Below are positions 1 to 14,319 of a stretch of 64,000 nucleotides of DNA, piece by piece; the first letter of the stretch is position 1; the number at the start of each line of letters is the position of its first letter. Origin of the DNA: Setophaga petechia (Eukaryota > Chordata > Aves > Passeriformes > Parulidae); assembly GCA_024362935.1 (NCBI GenBank), contig JANCRA010000009.1:10186001-10250000 (forward strand), read 5' to 3'. The position numbers and the translations under genes were made by a program. A model generated the notes under the pieces. That model saw only the letters and a list, made by a program, of their open reading frames with translations, made no database searches and was not told the origin of the DNA.

Positions 1-2812
1 TTGTTGCCTAACTTAATTGACAAGGAAAAATGTGCATGACTGCTCCTCCAAAGACCTGAGACCTGTCTCCATATCAGTACACTGTTTAATCTGTCAGCTT
101 TTTCTGGGATTTGATTCACTGGAGTGAGATGGCAAAACCAACAAGGAAAATCCTGTGTGGCATCTCTGCTTGCCTCTGGTGGTGCTGGTAGTCAGTGTTA
201 AAAGGGACTGAATTAATTTTGAAAATGATGACTAAGTCCCCTTAACTTATCTTACGGAAAGGCAGAATAGAAGCAGGAAGAAAAGACTCTGTTATAACCT
301 GTTTAAAGAAAAAGCAGATAAAAATAGATGGAGCATTGTTCTATTCAGACATTTAATGGCTTTATGAGTGTCAGATTTATCATTTCTTTTTGTATTCAGT
401 TTTAAGTTGTGTTGGGTTATGTTCTTGTTACTTTCTCAAATATAATCTTCTTAATTACTGAAGGAAGGTTGAAGGTAAAACTTTGTGATTTACAAAATCA
501 GTCTTCCATCACCATGTTTTGTGAAGAAACAAAATTCCAGAAACCATTTGGTTTAGAAGTCCTGAATCACTGAGAAGGATATGCTGAACTTCCTCTTGCT
601 TTATTACACTGACACTAATGGTGCCAGGATCCTCATGTCCACTCTGATTTGTTACTAGAAAAAAAATTCTCCTGACTAAATACATATTAATTAATATAGT
701 TTTGTTAAATGAATGCAGGGGAAGGCCGAGCAAATTAAATCTTTCTGTAATAGATATGCATGCAGAAGTTCTTCAAAGGGGAATTACCTTTCCGTCAAAT
801 AGAATTTAAGACTGTCAAAAGAGGAGCAACTAAAAATAAGACAATTTCTTTGCACAGTGAAGTTTTCAAAGGAATTAAAAGGATTTTAGTGTGCCACAGA
901 GACTAAAGTAATAAATAAATGACTTCACTATTATATCATGTTCATCTTGGAGCTGTGGGCTATTTTGGTTTCATTTGAGATTTTTCTTCTCACTTCAAAT
1001 GTCTGTTTTGCTTTAACGGACATATTGACTGATGTGAGACAAAAACTAAGGAGAACCTTGGATAAAAGTTCCTTTTTTTTTACAGCTAAGGTATTTTTCA
1101 GCAAATATGGGCTGAAGTGGTACAAGAGAACTTCCTTAAATTTGAGTGAATTGTACGTTTGTCTAAGATTATGAACCAGTCAAATCTAATCTCTGAAGTC
1201 CATGACAGTTTCTGCAATTTCTTGGTCACTGAGTATGTTCTTGATATATTAATCTCAAAAGCTTCTGACATACTTCTGCATGTCAGATGAACCATTGGAA
1301 TGCTATAATTGTATTATCTGGTACATTATGCAGTGGGTAGAAAGGGGAACAGTAAACAGAGAAAGACTTTTCACTGGGCTTTTCAGGGTAAGAGGTTATG
1401 GGATTCTTCTAGAGAAGCTTTGCACAAATCATTGGAAACTTCTGAGGATCAATCAGCCTTCCCCCAGGAGGCAAAGGCCTCCATTCCACCACTGGTGCAT
1501 GGACAGCCCCTGAGCATGTGGTGGTGCCCTTAAGCTCTTCCAGTCCTGCCGCAGCATACGCTGGTTTTCTGTTATAAACAAGATCTTTGCATTTGGTTTT
1601 GGTTTTTTAGAGTGGTTCTGATACCAGTGTTAAGGGCCACAAGTACATCCTTCCTTGGCCCAGAGAATCAGAAAGCTTATGGTACCCGCGTTCATACCCA
1701 AGACCTTACTGGCAAAGGAAGTCCTGGGCTCCTCATGTCCTTAACACTTGTATCAGAAAGTGCCAGCCAGTCTGGCAAAGCACGGGTCAGTTGATTGGGA
1801 GCTGGCACCTAGGAGGATCTTGCAGCATTCAGGCCAACCTGTTGTGGCTACATTTGATAACCCTGAACTGACATGAAGTACCTGTTTGCCAGCTGTCAAG
1901 GTGAACCTGTAGAGTCTCTCTTCCTTTCCTGGCAAGGGAAGGGCTGAAGCAGAGAGTAAACCATCCTCTGTATTTTGTCATCTCTTTTATAACAGAACAA
2001 GCGTCCTCCGCAGGTGGCTGTCTTGTTAACCATGCAGCAAACGCCAAGACAAGGAACCCTCCTTCTTAAGATAGATTTGCTGAATCCCAGCTGTGCAAAG
2101 CAGGCTGTGATAGTGCTTCATAAAAGTTGAATAAGCACAGAGGTCAGTAGATACAGGATAAATGGTTGCTATAATCAGCCTAAAATATACATTTAAAAAA
2201 AAACCCCAAAACCATGCATACATATGCACGTGCTCCAAGCTGCTTTGCTAACTTTTATAAAATCTGTAAATAGCATGAACTCAAATCTTCTGGAAGTTTG
2301 CCAGCTGCCACCTCTGCAATCCAGTTTCCTTTCACAGAATTTTTCAAAACAAAGAGTCTTATGCAAACTCTCTTTAATAACTACTTAAATTATAACTACT
2401 TAATAACTAAAATTTTTGTCACTTTTCAGCTCAGGTGTCTGGTTGTCATGTCTGTCATAGAGAGGCATCTGCTGCCAAAGAACCCAGAAACTCTCTCAGT
2501 GATGGTTTAGTAGTGGGGGTGATTATTAACCCAGGTCATAAAGCATGAATGGGGCATGAATGCAGCTCTGTATCCAGTCCAAAATGTATGGTGAGAATCG
2601 TTGGCCTGGCCTGAGAGCCTCACTCCTCCTTACATCTCACATCTCCTAGAGAGATGGAGGCATTCTGCCAGGAAGGACCTTCCTGCATTCGACTCTCTGT
2701 GAGATTCACTTGAGAATTCAAATTTCTTCTTCTAGCCATCATTTATTAAAGTACCCACTCACATAAGGGTACTACGTTAGCAGTTCTAGTAGAATCAATG
2801 CTATGATTCTGT

Positions 2813-2864
2813 TTTGTTAAATAGATGGATAAACTAATTTGTTTGTTAAATTAATGGATAAACT
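2813..2864. repeat. 23-bp direct repeat, two copies
   Basis: Copies at 2813-2835 and 2842-2864 match at 21 of 23 positions (both contain ATGGATAAACT), with a period of 29 bp. Probably a local slippage duplication. Confidence 0.8.
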
Positions 2865-3566
2865 TTGACCAGTGATCCTTCTATAGTGCCCTAAATCAGG
2901 GGAAGAATATCAAAGATTTGAAGATGAAATCTGAACTCTTCCCTAGCATACAGATGTTTTTAACTGATTAGCACTTTGATGTCAGGCCAGAAAGTACTGG
3001 ACTGAGAAGATAGAGTACCAAATTTACATTCAATGAAAATGATATTTTCTTCTATATTTTTTTCTTCTAAAAATTCATATACTTTATCTTTGACAATAAG
3101 TATTGTATTCTATGCATTGATTTGCTATTCTCATTTCCATTATAAAAAGTAAACCAGACCAATTTACTTCCTTTGAGTATAGGAATGAGCAAAAGGATTA
3201 TAGCAGAAGATGGACGGTCATATTGTGTCTGATTTGAGATTACCTGTAGTACATTTCTATATACTAATTTCAATTTTAAAAAATTAATGGTAAATTTTGA
3301 AAAGCTCTAAAAAAGGGATTTTTGCAGTGAAGGCCTGTGGGTTTTTTTTTTACCTACGTCCCACAAATTTGTATTGTAGTTGTGAACAACATCCACCTAC
3401 ATTCTTTGTATAGTCATTGGAGAGACAGAAGCCTCCCATAAGGAAACTGGTTGATCCATACAATATATATACCTGAGTGGAAAGAAATCAGATATTTATT
3501 GTTGCTGATTGTTGTTTGATTTCACACAGGTGAAGTAAGACAAGGTGAACCTTACAGTAGTGGTGT

Positions 3567-3603
3567 CAAAAACCCAAACAAAAAAACAAACAAACAAGCA
3601 AAC
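3567..3603. repeat. (CAAA)n-like low-complexity tract
   Basis: A run of CAAA/CAAAA units interrupted by CCC and a G. Simple sequence, no gene. Confidence 0.8.
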
Positions 3604-6600
3604 AGTTTCAGAGGAGACATTAAATAGACAGTGGTTTTCTTCTAAGGCATCTTAAGATCCTGTTGACTTTCCTGATATTGATAGTGATGTCATAACAGAT
3701 GTCTGCAACATAATTTAAACATCCTGTTGTCTGTTGTCAAAATTTTTAGGAGTTTGTGGATGGGTTGGGTAGCTGAAATACAGCTTCTAGTTTTGCCAAG
3801 GGAAATAGGAGTGTCGGCTGGACTCTTGCAAAGGAGGAACACACAGTTCCTGGTGCTCATATCCTGCCTCCTCCAAGAACAAGGTGACTTTTCCAGAGAG
3901 AACACATTGTATCTGTGGAGCAAGGGAAAACATGAACAGATTCTTCAGATGTTCTCAGCATTGCCAGCACCACAGTGTACCTTAGTCCACTGAACACAGA
4001 AATTTTCTCTCAGCGAGGAAATAGTTTAACTGATGTTCATGCAGAAATGCTCATTATTATTAAACACTTCAAAAGCAATCCTGCTGCTGCTCTTCAGCAC
4101 TGATTGCTGAATGGATCCTGACTATCTGCCACTGAAAAATAGGTGAAATATTCAATTTGTGTTTTGTTTATATTGACAGCTTTTTATTTTTTAGGTTGGG
4201 AGAGGTTTATAGTGGTTGTTTATGCTGGCACAGTGAGTTTGTTTTTCAAGTGTGGTGTGTTCCGCAGTGCATTTATACCTGCAACACCACATGAGCTTTC
4301 CCTATAGTGGCTTTAACTAGCTAGCGGATACCCTACAGCAGGAATTTTGGCCATGAATAAAACCAAATCCATGTTGCCTATGGAACAGTTGTCTAATTTT
4401 CCTTAAGCCTCTTAGCTACAAAACTGTCATTCCAAAGGCTGTAACTAACTGTTAGTCTTTGAATTCATCTAGACACTGTAGCATCAGACCTCTGAGTCTG
4501 TATAGCCTTCAGAAAGAACTTGGTAACTTCACAGGGTGATTCATATGACATATCTTGAAGGAAATTAATTGCCCTCTGCAGGGAGTACATTTCTTCCCAT
4601 TTGTAATGAAGGAAAATTGGGATGACAAACCGGCCTTGGATGTCAGCGTTTTGGATTCCTGGCTTAGTGAATATGTGTCTCGGCTTTATTTTTCGCATGT
4701 TTTAAATTGGAGTACTTTATTGTGTCACATAATGATTAATAAAGTTTTCTAAGTCAAATATGAAGAATGTGTTGCACTAATTTTTCTTAATCTGTTAAGG
4801 AAACCAGTACCTACGATGCAGAGATCACATATTTCAACTTGATGAAGTAGGCAGGTATTTGCACTAACTCCTAGTCTGTAACTACTCTTGTATTTTCTCA
4901 TAGAAAGCATCATGTTTCCTACAGAGCAATTACAAAATAATATTTTGGTCTCTCCACTTACATAAACGTATTTTATTCATGGTTGTTTAACTTAGTGATA
5001 GTAACTTTGAGCATATTTGTTTATGCACTGAGGGCAGTTGTACCAAATACTGATGTGATTTGAGATGATTAGATTTATTTTGCTGCAGTGTCTTTATGTA
5101 GAACTAAACTTCCATATAACTCTTTCTGTTTTTCTTTTTCTTTTTTTTTTTAATTAAAATTTGCTTTTTTCAAAATACTTAAACCAAGCACATTGAACAG
5201 GGGTTTGAAAGTCACCTTCTTTTCAGTATGATTTTGCCCACAGAGAAGGAAAGCAGGGGATGCTCAGTGTGCTGGGTTGCATTTCAGTTCTTGGCCACTA
5301 GTCCATCCTCAGAGCTGCACTGACTGACTGAACTAGCTTGACTGCACAAGCTGGATTTTATAAGGATGGGTTAGGATCAAAGAAGTATTTCTCATTCATC
5401 CCCACTGTGCACTCACTTCCTAGAAACCACCCTGCTTTTGCTGCTGCTTTTGGTGGCTTTAGGTCAAGTGGGGACTTTTTTCCATCTGAAGAATTCCTTT
5501 GGATTAAGTGCAGACAGGATTTAGCTTTAGAGGTTTTTATAGTTTAAAAGATTCTCCAGTGCTTAGGATCTGGATGTATGTCATCTGTCTATTCTGTCCT
5601 TTTATTTTGTTAAAGAAGCATACTCTCATAGCAGGGTATTTCCTTGCTTAGCACCCTTAGTGGGGGGTTTCACCAATGTTGCTTTAATTGATGTGCTCCT
5701 CTGCATTCACCCATGTCTCTTATTAACTTCAGATTTCCAACTCACTTTGCTCAGTACATTAAGTCCAGAAGCTGTAGGTGAGCTCTGGTTGAGACTGAAG
5801 AGGATTTCATTTGGCTTTAATGGCACTAAGGTTTGAGAGAAAGAAGCAATCAGCTGTCCCTGAGGAGAGGTTTGGGCCAGCAGTACCTGCGTGTGGGTCC
5901 GTTGATCTGTCTGGTGAGATATGTTCAAGGAACTCTTTTTTTTCTTCATTCTCAGAGCCTTTGAAGTTCTTCAGGGTATTGGTATTAACAGCCAAGAAAC
6001 AAATAATTTAAGACATAGTGTCTTGCACTACCCAAACTCAACATGTCAGGATCCTTATTTTCAGAAAGAATCATTGCTGATTAGTGATTCTGCGCAGTGA
6101 TAATCTAAACCAGGCTTTTGCTGAAACCAAGGTTTGCTGAATTTGGGCAAATTAGCAGGGGCAAGAGTGGGACTTTGGGGAAGATAGAAATAAGTTGACA
6201 TTTCAAAACAGAAAGTGTTGCCATTTCAGAGCAATCAGAGAAATGGAGGACAATGAAGACCATGACTCTTGAGAGACATTAGCACACTCAAGTAGGTCAG
6301 TTCATGCTCATCTTCCCCATAATACTCCCAGTGAGAGTTAGATAATAGACATCTTTAAGGGCTTGATTTTCTTTTGAAAACATGATGGGTTGGTTGACGT
6401 GTGTACTGAGGAAATATGATACTTTAGCCATCTTATTCCATTAGTGTTTTCTTATTGAATTGCCTACTTACTGTTATTTTGACACTCTTTTCTTCAACCC
6501 ATTGCTGAAAAACAAAGCCTACAGTAAAAATTACCTTATCCAATCCGCTACCCATGATAGCAAAGCTTTATGGCCAGAACATGATGGAATTCATTTTAAG

Positions 6601-8372
6601 AAATAAGATGCTTCCTTCTGATTTAACCTTAATCCAAGAAAGTATTCAAGCATAAAGAATTTCTGGTGTTCTACTGAAAGCAGCTTCAGAAGGTGCTTCC
6701 TCTTAAGCACTGGCTTCATTCCTCTTCTCAGTATGAGACATTTTCACATTTTCCTTAATCCAGATTTAAGAGTAGAATTTGAACGTTCAGGTGAACATTT
6801 TATATATGACAACAAAGAAAAATATCAATAATGCACAAACTAACATCTCTTTAGCAATTTCTCAGGTGTTAGAAATATATTAAAGATGTTTGTACTTTGT
6901 ATGTTTTCATTCTCCCTTGGAAGTATGACCTTAGTTCAGATGTTCAGCTCATTGTTCAAAATATCTCCCATTCCTTTGCCATAACTCCCTGAGAAAACTC
7001 CTTTTATGACATACTTTTGTTTTACAAGTAGCTTTCATTTAAGAAGGTAATTTTGTAGCCAAAGATGCCATGTTCAAAAACTCTCTCAGCTGCTTTTTCA
7101 TATTGTAAATGTTCCTAAAATCCCAAAAGCTTTGCGCTTTTTCATTTATTTTTGCATTTATTTGTCGGACATTGCAACTATGTGTGCTCTTTGGTCTTAG
7201 GGAAATATTAAGATCACAAGTGAATTTAAGATGGTGATAATGGTCAAAGTAATTCAAAATTGCATCACTCTTATGTGAAATTTTACAAAATACGTAATAA
7301 AGCAATTGTGCCTTCTCATCAATCCTACATATGTAAAGATGATGTAATTTTAGAAAATTTGTCCCTTTAGTTTCAAGAGAATTATAGTTCTTTGGCAGCC
7401 TCTTGTTTCTTCTCAATAATTTAGGAGTTTATGAAAAATACATTGTGTTGACTTTTCTACTCTAATGCAGTCAACGCAATTGCAAGTTGTGGAGAATCTA
7501 ATCTGAAATCTTTTCATTGTTGAGTATTTTAGAAAAATATGTAGTCCTGAAACATTAATCTGTTTGTAATTATTGACATAGCTGCAGCCAGCATCTGTCC
7601 TGTGTAATAAAAAATTTTCTCCATTCTCTGTGTAAATACCTTTTTCTGTTGCAGTTTAGAGACTCATACATATAGAATATTGATGTAGGGAGGCAGTGAA
7701 TCTTTGTTTTAAATATACTACTGTGGTTGACAAGGTCTAAAATCTCACTGTATCTCATTGTAAGAATTCCCGCATCTTTTTGTTGCTGGGAAATTGACTT
7801 TAAGAGTGAAAATCAAGTAGGAAATGTCATGTACAGTTTTTGAACCAAACTTCTTTTTTAATCTTTTGTAAAAAATTCAGGAGCCATTCTGAACAGCATT
7901 TTATAGAATTGTCAAAAACCTATTTCTATTTCAAGTGTATAGTACATCAAATGAAAAAATATCGGTCGTGGAAGTCTCTACTATAAGCAGAACTCTAGTG
8001 TACAATTATATATTCAGTATGTTCAAGCTGTTATTCATACCTCCAGTAAATCCCATAGATTTCACTGAACATAAGGTAACATGGTAACATGGGTTTAACT
8101 CATGTCAACTGTGAAACCAGACTTTGTATTATGATGGAATGATTTCCAAGATTATGGATGCTCCAATTGTATTCTGTGCCAAATTCTCACATTTATAGAT
8201 CCTTACAATTTTGTATGTATATGCCTATAGAGTTTTATACACACACATGAGAGAAGAACACATGTATATGTACATAGGGAGAGAAATATTTATGTGCACT
8301 GTGTAACTGACACACATGAAAAGTTAATATTTGCTCTGTTGACTGAAAGAGAAGAGCTACTCAGAGTTCAGG

Positions 8373-8402
8373 AATACAGCCTAATACAGCCTAATACAGC
8401 CT
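8373..8402. repeat. 10-bp unit repeated three times
   Basis: The unit AATACAGCCT occurs three times in perfect tandem. About 10 bp later comes a GTGTGTG ... CACACAC inverted stretch (8409-8436). Confidence 0.9.
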
Positions 8403-9065
8403 ATTAAAGTGTGTGTCTTGTGTGAGCACACACAGAGTTATATCAGTATGTTGTTGCCTGGGAGTATTTATCTCTCTACACTTGTTCATAAGATTTAAAA
8501 ACTAAGTGACTGAGTCCAGCTCTTGGCCAAGTATGGCTTCTCTGCCACCCCAAACAGAGAAGAGCTCTTCACTTAATGGCAACCTACCAGGACATCGAAA
8601 GCTCAGAGGCAATTACTTTTCTTGTGAATTTAGAGACTCCTTGGAAGTGGAGGTTTCTTGAAAGCCAGCGACTTCTGTCCGTGGAGCTGGCAGCTCTGAC
8701 ACTATGCAAACTTAGACCCAGCTCCTATGAAGGAATATTTTTTCTCAAGTGTGGTAGCAAATGCAGCTCCATAGGACTAATCTATTATCTTTCATTTTGT
8801 TTATTATCCAGAAGGAATTTTTTTTCTTGGTAGACTTTTATGTAGAAGTTACAACTGATGCAATTAAAAGCACAGCAGTCTATTAATCAGATTAATGAAA
8901 GTCCAACAATAACATTTTAAACGGAACCTTAGGTGAACTGCACATTGCAGGGAAAGCATCTGAAAGGAGGCAGAATGCTCTTGTGCTACACGGTTTCTAA
9001 ACCTCCTTGGAAACCTGCTTTTGAGTGTGTAGATCAAAGTGTGCATAATATAAAAAACAAAATGT

Positions 9066-9222
9066 AGCCCAGAGAAGCTGTGTATGCCCAATCCTTGGAA
9101 GTGTTCAGGTTTGATGGGGCTTTGAGCAACCTCAGTGTCATCCTCTGTCCATGGCAGAGGGGTTGAAACTAGATAATCTTTGATATCCCTTCCAACCCAA
9201 ACCTTTTTATGATTCTGTGATG
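9066..9222 (+). mobile_element. CR1 LINE, 3' end fragment (sense)
   Basis: This is the typical CR1 3' end. It reads GCCCAGAGAAGCTGTG, then the GGAAGTGTTCA and TTTGAGCAACCT segments, then CCCTTCCAACCCAAACC, and ends in the ATTCTGTGATGTGAT tail. Only about 155 bp remain, so the copy is heavily 5'-truncated, as is usual for CR1. No coding capacity beyond a scrap of the ORF2 C-terminus. It is the only CR1 piece here in the same orientation as TRPC4. Confidence 0.92.
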
Positions 9223-10195
9223 TGATCCCTCAGGATCCTTCTGGATGTTTCACAAGGAGTCAGCATAGTAACTGTACTGTGGCAGAAGACTGTGTTATCT
9301 GAGTGCAAGAATCATTGTGAGGATAGAGGAGGAGGATACTGTCACAGTGAAAAAGGGGGTTTCAGGGTAAGCAGCATATATCATCTAACCCAATGTAGAA
9401 AATGTCATCCTGGCCTGACAGTTTTAGTTGCCCTGGGACATGTGCTTGGATATGGTCCTTGTTGATTGATTCAGAAAAACAGTAACTTGAAATCCCTGAT
9501 GAACCTCTTTTGTTGGTAAAAACAGGAAACACATAACCAAGATTCCATCTTTTTGTCTTAAAACTCTTGATAGTCTCTGCACTCACCTGTCTACAAAACA
9601 CTGAGTAAGTTGCCCTCTTTTTTTGCCTGGACCTATGAAGTATCTGCACAGAGTGGCTAAGTGTAAAAGTACTGGAGAGATCAAAACCAGCCAATCTGTT
9701 AGACTTCTCTAGGTAACCATGTTTGTGTTAGTCACAAACTGGTCCATAGAAATTACTTTTCAGTTCTAGATCTCATGTATTTAAAATAATATTTTAAAGT
9801 TTTCAGAACTGTCACACAGAAAAGTTGAATTTCTTCTGAGTAATTGATTATTGTTATCTGTCATCTGCAGATAATTTATCCAGTTCCTTTCAGTGCTAAC
9901 TGGTAACTTATGCAGTAGAACTGGAAAATTCCTTGATCAAACAAAGATAAGTGCTAAGTGCTACCAAGAGAAAATTCATTAAATGCAAGGATTTGACTTG
10001 GGCTGCCAAGTCAGAAATGAAGATGGCCAAAAGCTGCACACAAAATAGATTTCCAAGCTTAAGTGAAGCCAGTAGCAGCTGTTCTGACAAATGAATAAAG
10101 TCCACACTCATGTTTGCTGAGGTCCATAAAGCAGCTAATTTCTTCATTGCTTGGGTGTTGGATTTTCACAGACATGTTTTCACAGTACTTTCCTA

Positions 10196-10224
10196 AGATA
10201 AGCACCTAAGCCTGGTGCTTATCT
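10196..10224. other. perfect 11-bp hairpin, 7-nt loop
   Basis: AGATAAGCACC (10196-10206) is exactly complementary to GGTGCTTATCT (10214-10224), with loop TAAGCCT. It is not followed by a T run. Too short for a typical pre-miRNA. Function unknown, possibly chance. Confidence 0.75.
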
Positions 10225-11878
10225 CCTTGTTATTTTATAATCACATATTAAATTTTAATAATCATAACTTTTTTCTGTACCCCCCAAACTGTATAAGGTC
10301 TGTCCTAGTGCTGGATGATAGACAAACCTGAGGGAATTGGGGTTTGTTCTCTAGATGTCTAAGCCTTGAATGCCAATAGAAATAAACTAAATAATCCTCT
10401 TCAGGTAAATAACTTTATTAAAGTATACGAGAGACTGTAACAACCTCTGAAAGTCCTTTATTAAGCAAAAGATCCTAATTCATCATACCTTATTATCTCT
10501 GGACTACTGACAATGGATCTGTTCCTAATTAGTGGGCTGAAGTTTCAAAAATTGTAGCAACTGAAATCCTCATCTTTCCCATTTTCCTCTCTCGCTGTAT
10601 GGGGTTTCAGTAGTGGTCAGAAACATGACTGCAATTTTGCTATAATGCTAAAACCAAGGAGAGAACATATCCATCATATCTATTTTAAGATAGATAGGAT
10701 TTTTTTTATTTTAAAAATATTAGAAAAAGGAAAGAAGTTGCTACAGGATTAAAGATATAAACTGGATTAGAGATGCGATCAGAAAGCGATAGTAATTAAC
10801 ACCTGTTTGAAAGAAGGTTTAAGAGCTGTTTAATTACAAAAATTAAGAAACTGTTCAAGTAAAACAGAATAGGAGGAAGCACACCAGGGAATATAAAAAT
10901 ACTAGAAAGATTTACAAGAGGTTTTAGGAGTAGATAAAACTATGGTTTGCTGAAGTGGAAAGGGATCACTACAAGTAGAAGATTTAAGATTGAATAGTAC
11001 AGTAAAGCTCTATCACAGTGATTCAAAAAGGTACAAAAATCACTTCGTCTGTCATTTCCTTTCCTAGTGCCAGTTAGTGAAAGAGGTACTAGTTATTTGA
11101 AAAACAGCAGTTTTTAAGCCATACAATAAGTATAGCTATTGCATCTGTAGTGTGGCAGTACTGTTGTACTTATACACATCTTAACTCTTCATTGCTTTCT
11201 GACGTGTAGTATCTGGCACATTTAAACAGAAATCCTATAGTAATTAACTTATTTATAATTTCCTCAACCCCAGTCTACCTAGCTAAGTCAAAGTTTGCTT
11301 TACCACTGACTTCAGCTGTGTTATTACTTAAACTATTGAGCAGTTGTAATGCCTTTGATGTTTTTAGCAACAGTCAAGATTGAGAGACACTCTGAGTGGT
11401 GGGACAAACTGCCTTGCTGGGCTGTTGGCAGTAGAGGATGGAACATTTTACCATATACCATTTTGGAGATTTCACTAGAAAGAAATCAAAGGGGACATGA
11501 TAATGTGCTTAAAATTTCCTGGGAAAGCACAGAGAAAACAAAGTATGATAATACCACTGGAGCCTTAAATAACACTATCTGAGTGACACCAGAAGTCAGC
11601 TATGTAGTCTTGTGGATGTAATTGCTGAACTATAGCAGTCCTGGCAGCTTTTGAGAATCAAATGACTCATGTATTTGGGTGGTATAAGATTCTTAAAGGT
11701 ATTTCATTTTCTCTAGCTGTTGAATAAGAAGCGACACAGACCAAGAGCTACACGGTGTCTTGGCAGTCAAGTAGGAGAGACTCCAAACAAAGAAAGAGTT
11801 GGAACAGATCCCTGAAAATGAATATACTGTGCTGGAACAAATAGATGGAGCTAGGCAATGAAAATGAAAACAATCTTC

Positions 11879-11897
11879 TTTTTTTTTTTTTTTTTTT
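11879..11897. repeat. T19 homopolymer
   Basis: Nineteen consecutive T, preceded by CAATCTTC. No retrocopy or SINE body is evident on either side. Confidence 0.9.
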
Positions 11898-14319
11898 CCC
11901 AAAATAACATCAATTGAAAGTGAAAGACTACCATTTGAAGTGTCAAGTGATCTTGATAATTTGTGTATTTTTCTCTAAAAATTGTGTTGGTACTTCCTCT
12001 TGAAAAAGTGTTGATTTCCTGAGTATCAGATATGTAAATCCCATTACTTGTGCGAAGTAACACAATGAATTTGTAAACTGCAGTGGATTACAATCTGGAG
12101 GATAATAACTTAAATGAAGAAAATAAGGTGTGTTGATGTTTTGGGAAATTTTTCAACTCATTTGAATGCAGTCACAGTCTTACTGCCTGCATCTAGATTT
12201 TTTTTAAGCCCTGTAGCATGTGTTCAACAGTGGTAAAATAGTGTATCTATAGACAGAAGTACAGCAACAGAGTACCTTCACTTGCTGTAGGACTCAGCAG
12301 GGTCTTTCTTTGCCAGATACAGTTTCTCTGTGTTTTGCAGTCCTCTGTGGGTTTCTGTTTCACCGAGTCATGCAATCTTCTATGTAGCCCACAGAAAATT
12401 TCAGCATCTTCACAATCTTTCAGCAATGAATTCCTCAAGTAGTTGCTTGAAGTCTCATCAGCTCTTTCTTTTACTTGAACCTGACTCTTACTGCCTGTTT
12501 GATTGCTTCTGGATCTCATACCTGAAAAGCCAATGAACAAATAATCCATGTCTGTCCTTTTCTTGACACCAGTAATTACACAGACTCTGATTACATCTTC
12601 CATCTGTTCTCCTTTAACAGAGTGAAGATTTGTACCTTATTTAGTCATTCTGCTTCTGGAAGGTCTTCTAGAGATTTAATAATTCTGCTGCTCTTGTCTG
12701 AAGGTTTTCCAGTACTACTGGCTCCTTTTTTTGAGATAAGGAGCCTAGAAGTGCATGTTCAATCCTGTATGCCACCCTGAAACTACAGACACATACACAT
12801 TTGCATTAGTATGAGTGAAGCAAATTCTGTTTGACAGGAAATGGGCATGGTAATTGGAGAAAATTCATCTCAGCTTTTGGGAACCATGACTCCAAAGTGT
12901 TTGTCTCGTCCCTTTTTATAAAATAAGAGTTACAGAGTAGTCTTTTTATTTTCCTGAAGCCAACTTGGCAGAGGTAGCTGAGGCATGTAACTGATTATAA
13001 CTCATTTATGCATAGACAAGAAAAAAAAATTTATAAAATGTCTTGTGTTTTGTTTATGTCAGTCTATTTCAATGCTGGGAACATAACTTTTATTCTGCTA
13101 ATTGAAATGAAGATCAAACAGTGCTGCAAAACCTGAATCATTACCATGTAGAAATGCTTGCTAATGCTAGTAATCAGTCCTTTAGTTCCTGTACATGTGT
13201 TAAAATTCTACTTATTACTCACTGTAGCATATGGATCTAATGGAAATTGTGGAAGAACTTTTTTTATTCTCTTGAATTTTCACAGTCTTTGCCCAGCTGA
13301 ACTTGTTGTTCTGAGTTTGTTAAAAATGTATCTCAGGCTGTGGAACTGTAGAATTTAAGAGAATAGGAATTTACTGAGTCATATTGTACTGAAAATAAGA
13401 GTTGGGAGACTACTCACTGAGCCATGCAGAATCCACTGTTCTTTTCTGTCTTTCTCACTGTAATTACACATATCACAAAGTAAAAATCCCTCTTTTTCTT
13501 CAGACTTGAAGTTTTTAATTTAAGTGTACATGTTTCTCTTCAAGACATCCACAGAAAATAAATCAGAGATTCTTTAGCAAAAGTTAACTATTCAGTTGTA
13601 TTTCTGGTTTGTCTGTTGGGAAAAGGAGTCATCATTTAATTTCATTTTTCTAACAACTACCTGAAAATTTACTATTTATAATTATGTATTTATAATCAGG
13701 TTCCCCTCAGCTGGCAGTGACAGCAACATAACCCAGCCTTGGGCTTGTACAGTTCTCATTTTCACCAGAGTAATGTTTGAAAGCTCATGCCAAAGGGTGA
13801 TGTCAATTCCTTAGCACTGAAAGGTGTTATCTTTGTTATTGTATATGAGCAGCCAAAGTGGAGGGAAGCCTGAGTAGGCAGAAAGCCCATGGTCAATACA
13901 TTTCCAAACTTTGAGGAACTATTAAACTTGAAGGTGTTTCACTGTATTATAATGGATTTTTAATTACAAGCAATACAAAAATAATTTGATTCTGTCATGC
14001 TTCTCTGTGACAGAGCATTAGAGATGATAATCTTTTAGTTCAGAATTGCCACAAAGTCTGTATCTCATGACAATGTATAATCTGAACTGAGCACCACTTT
14101 GTGTTTTTCATTTTGTTGTGTTGCTGGGTTCTTTGCTCAGCAACTGTACTGAAAAGCTTATTCTGCTCTTGATATGTTTTTATATGGGATTGAAATATTC
14201 ACTTGATTCCAGCTGTGCTCAGCATCTTGATCTTACTGACATAGATCACACTCTCTGACAACTTTGCAAACCCTTGGAATGTCACATATTTGCATTACTC
14301 TTTCAGAAAGAAAAAGACT

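Larger units (their letters stand above)
1..9065. other. unique A+T-rich non-coding stretch
   Basis: Nothing recognisable as a gene or a named repeat apart from the small tandem repeats listed at 2813, 3567 and 8373. Open frames are 60-125 codons, overlap on both strands and match no family I know. The longest (125 codons, minus strand, 7039-7416) lies in very A+T-rich DNA and has no supporting feature. Confidence 0.6.
9223..14319. other. non-coding intronic stretch
   Basis: No gene recognised. It holds a perfect short hairpin (10196), a T tract (11879) and scattered A+T-rich sequence. Open frames of 110 codons (minus, 9362-9694) and 118 codons (minus, 12247-12603) show no motif I recognise and no splice or promoter context. 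Confidence 0.6.

Noticed and set aside
7039..7416. 125-codon minus-strand frame
   Set aside because: Very A+T-rich, Lys/Asn/His-rich composition and no known domain. A frame of this length is expected by chance in 64 kb.
12247..12603. 118-codon minus-strand frame
   Set aside because: I recognise no motif, and no neighbouring exon, promoter or poly-A feature supports it.
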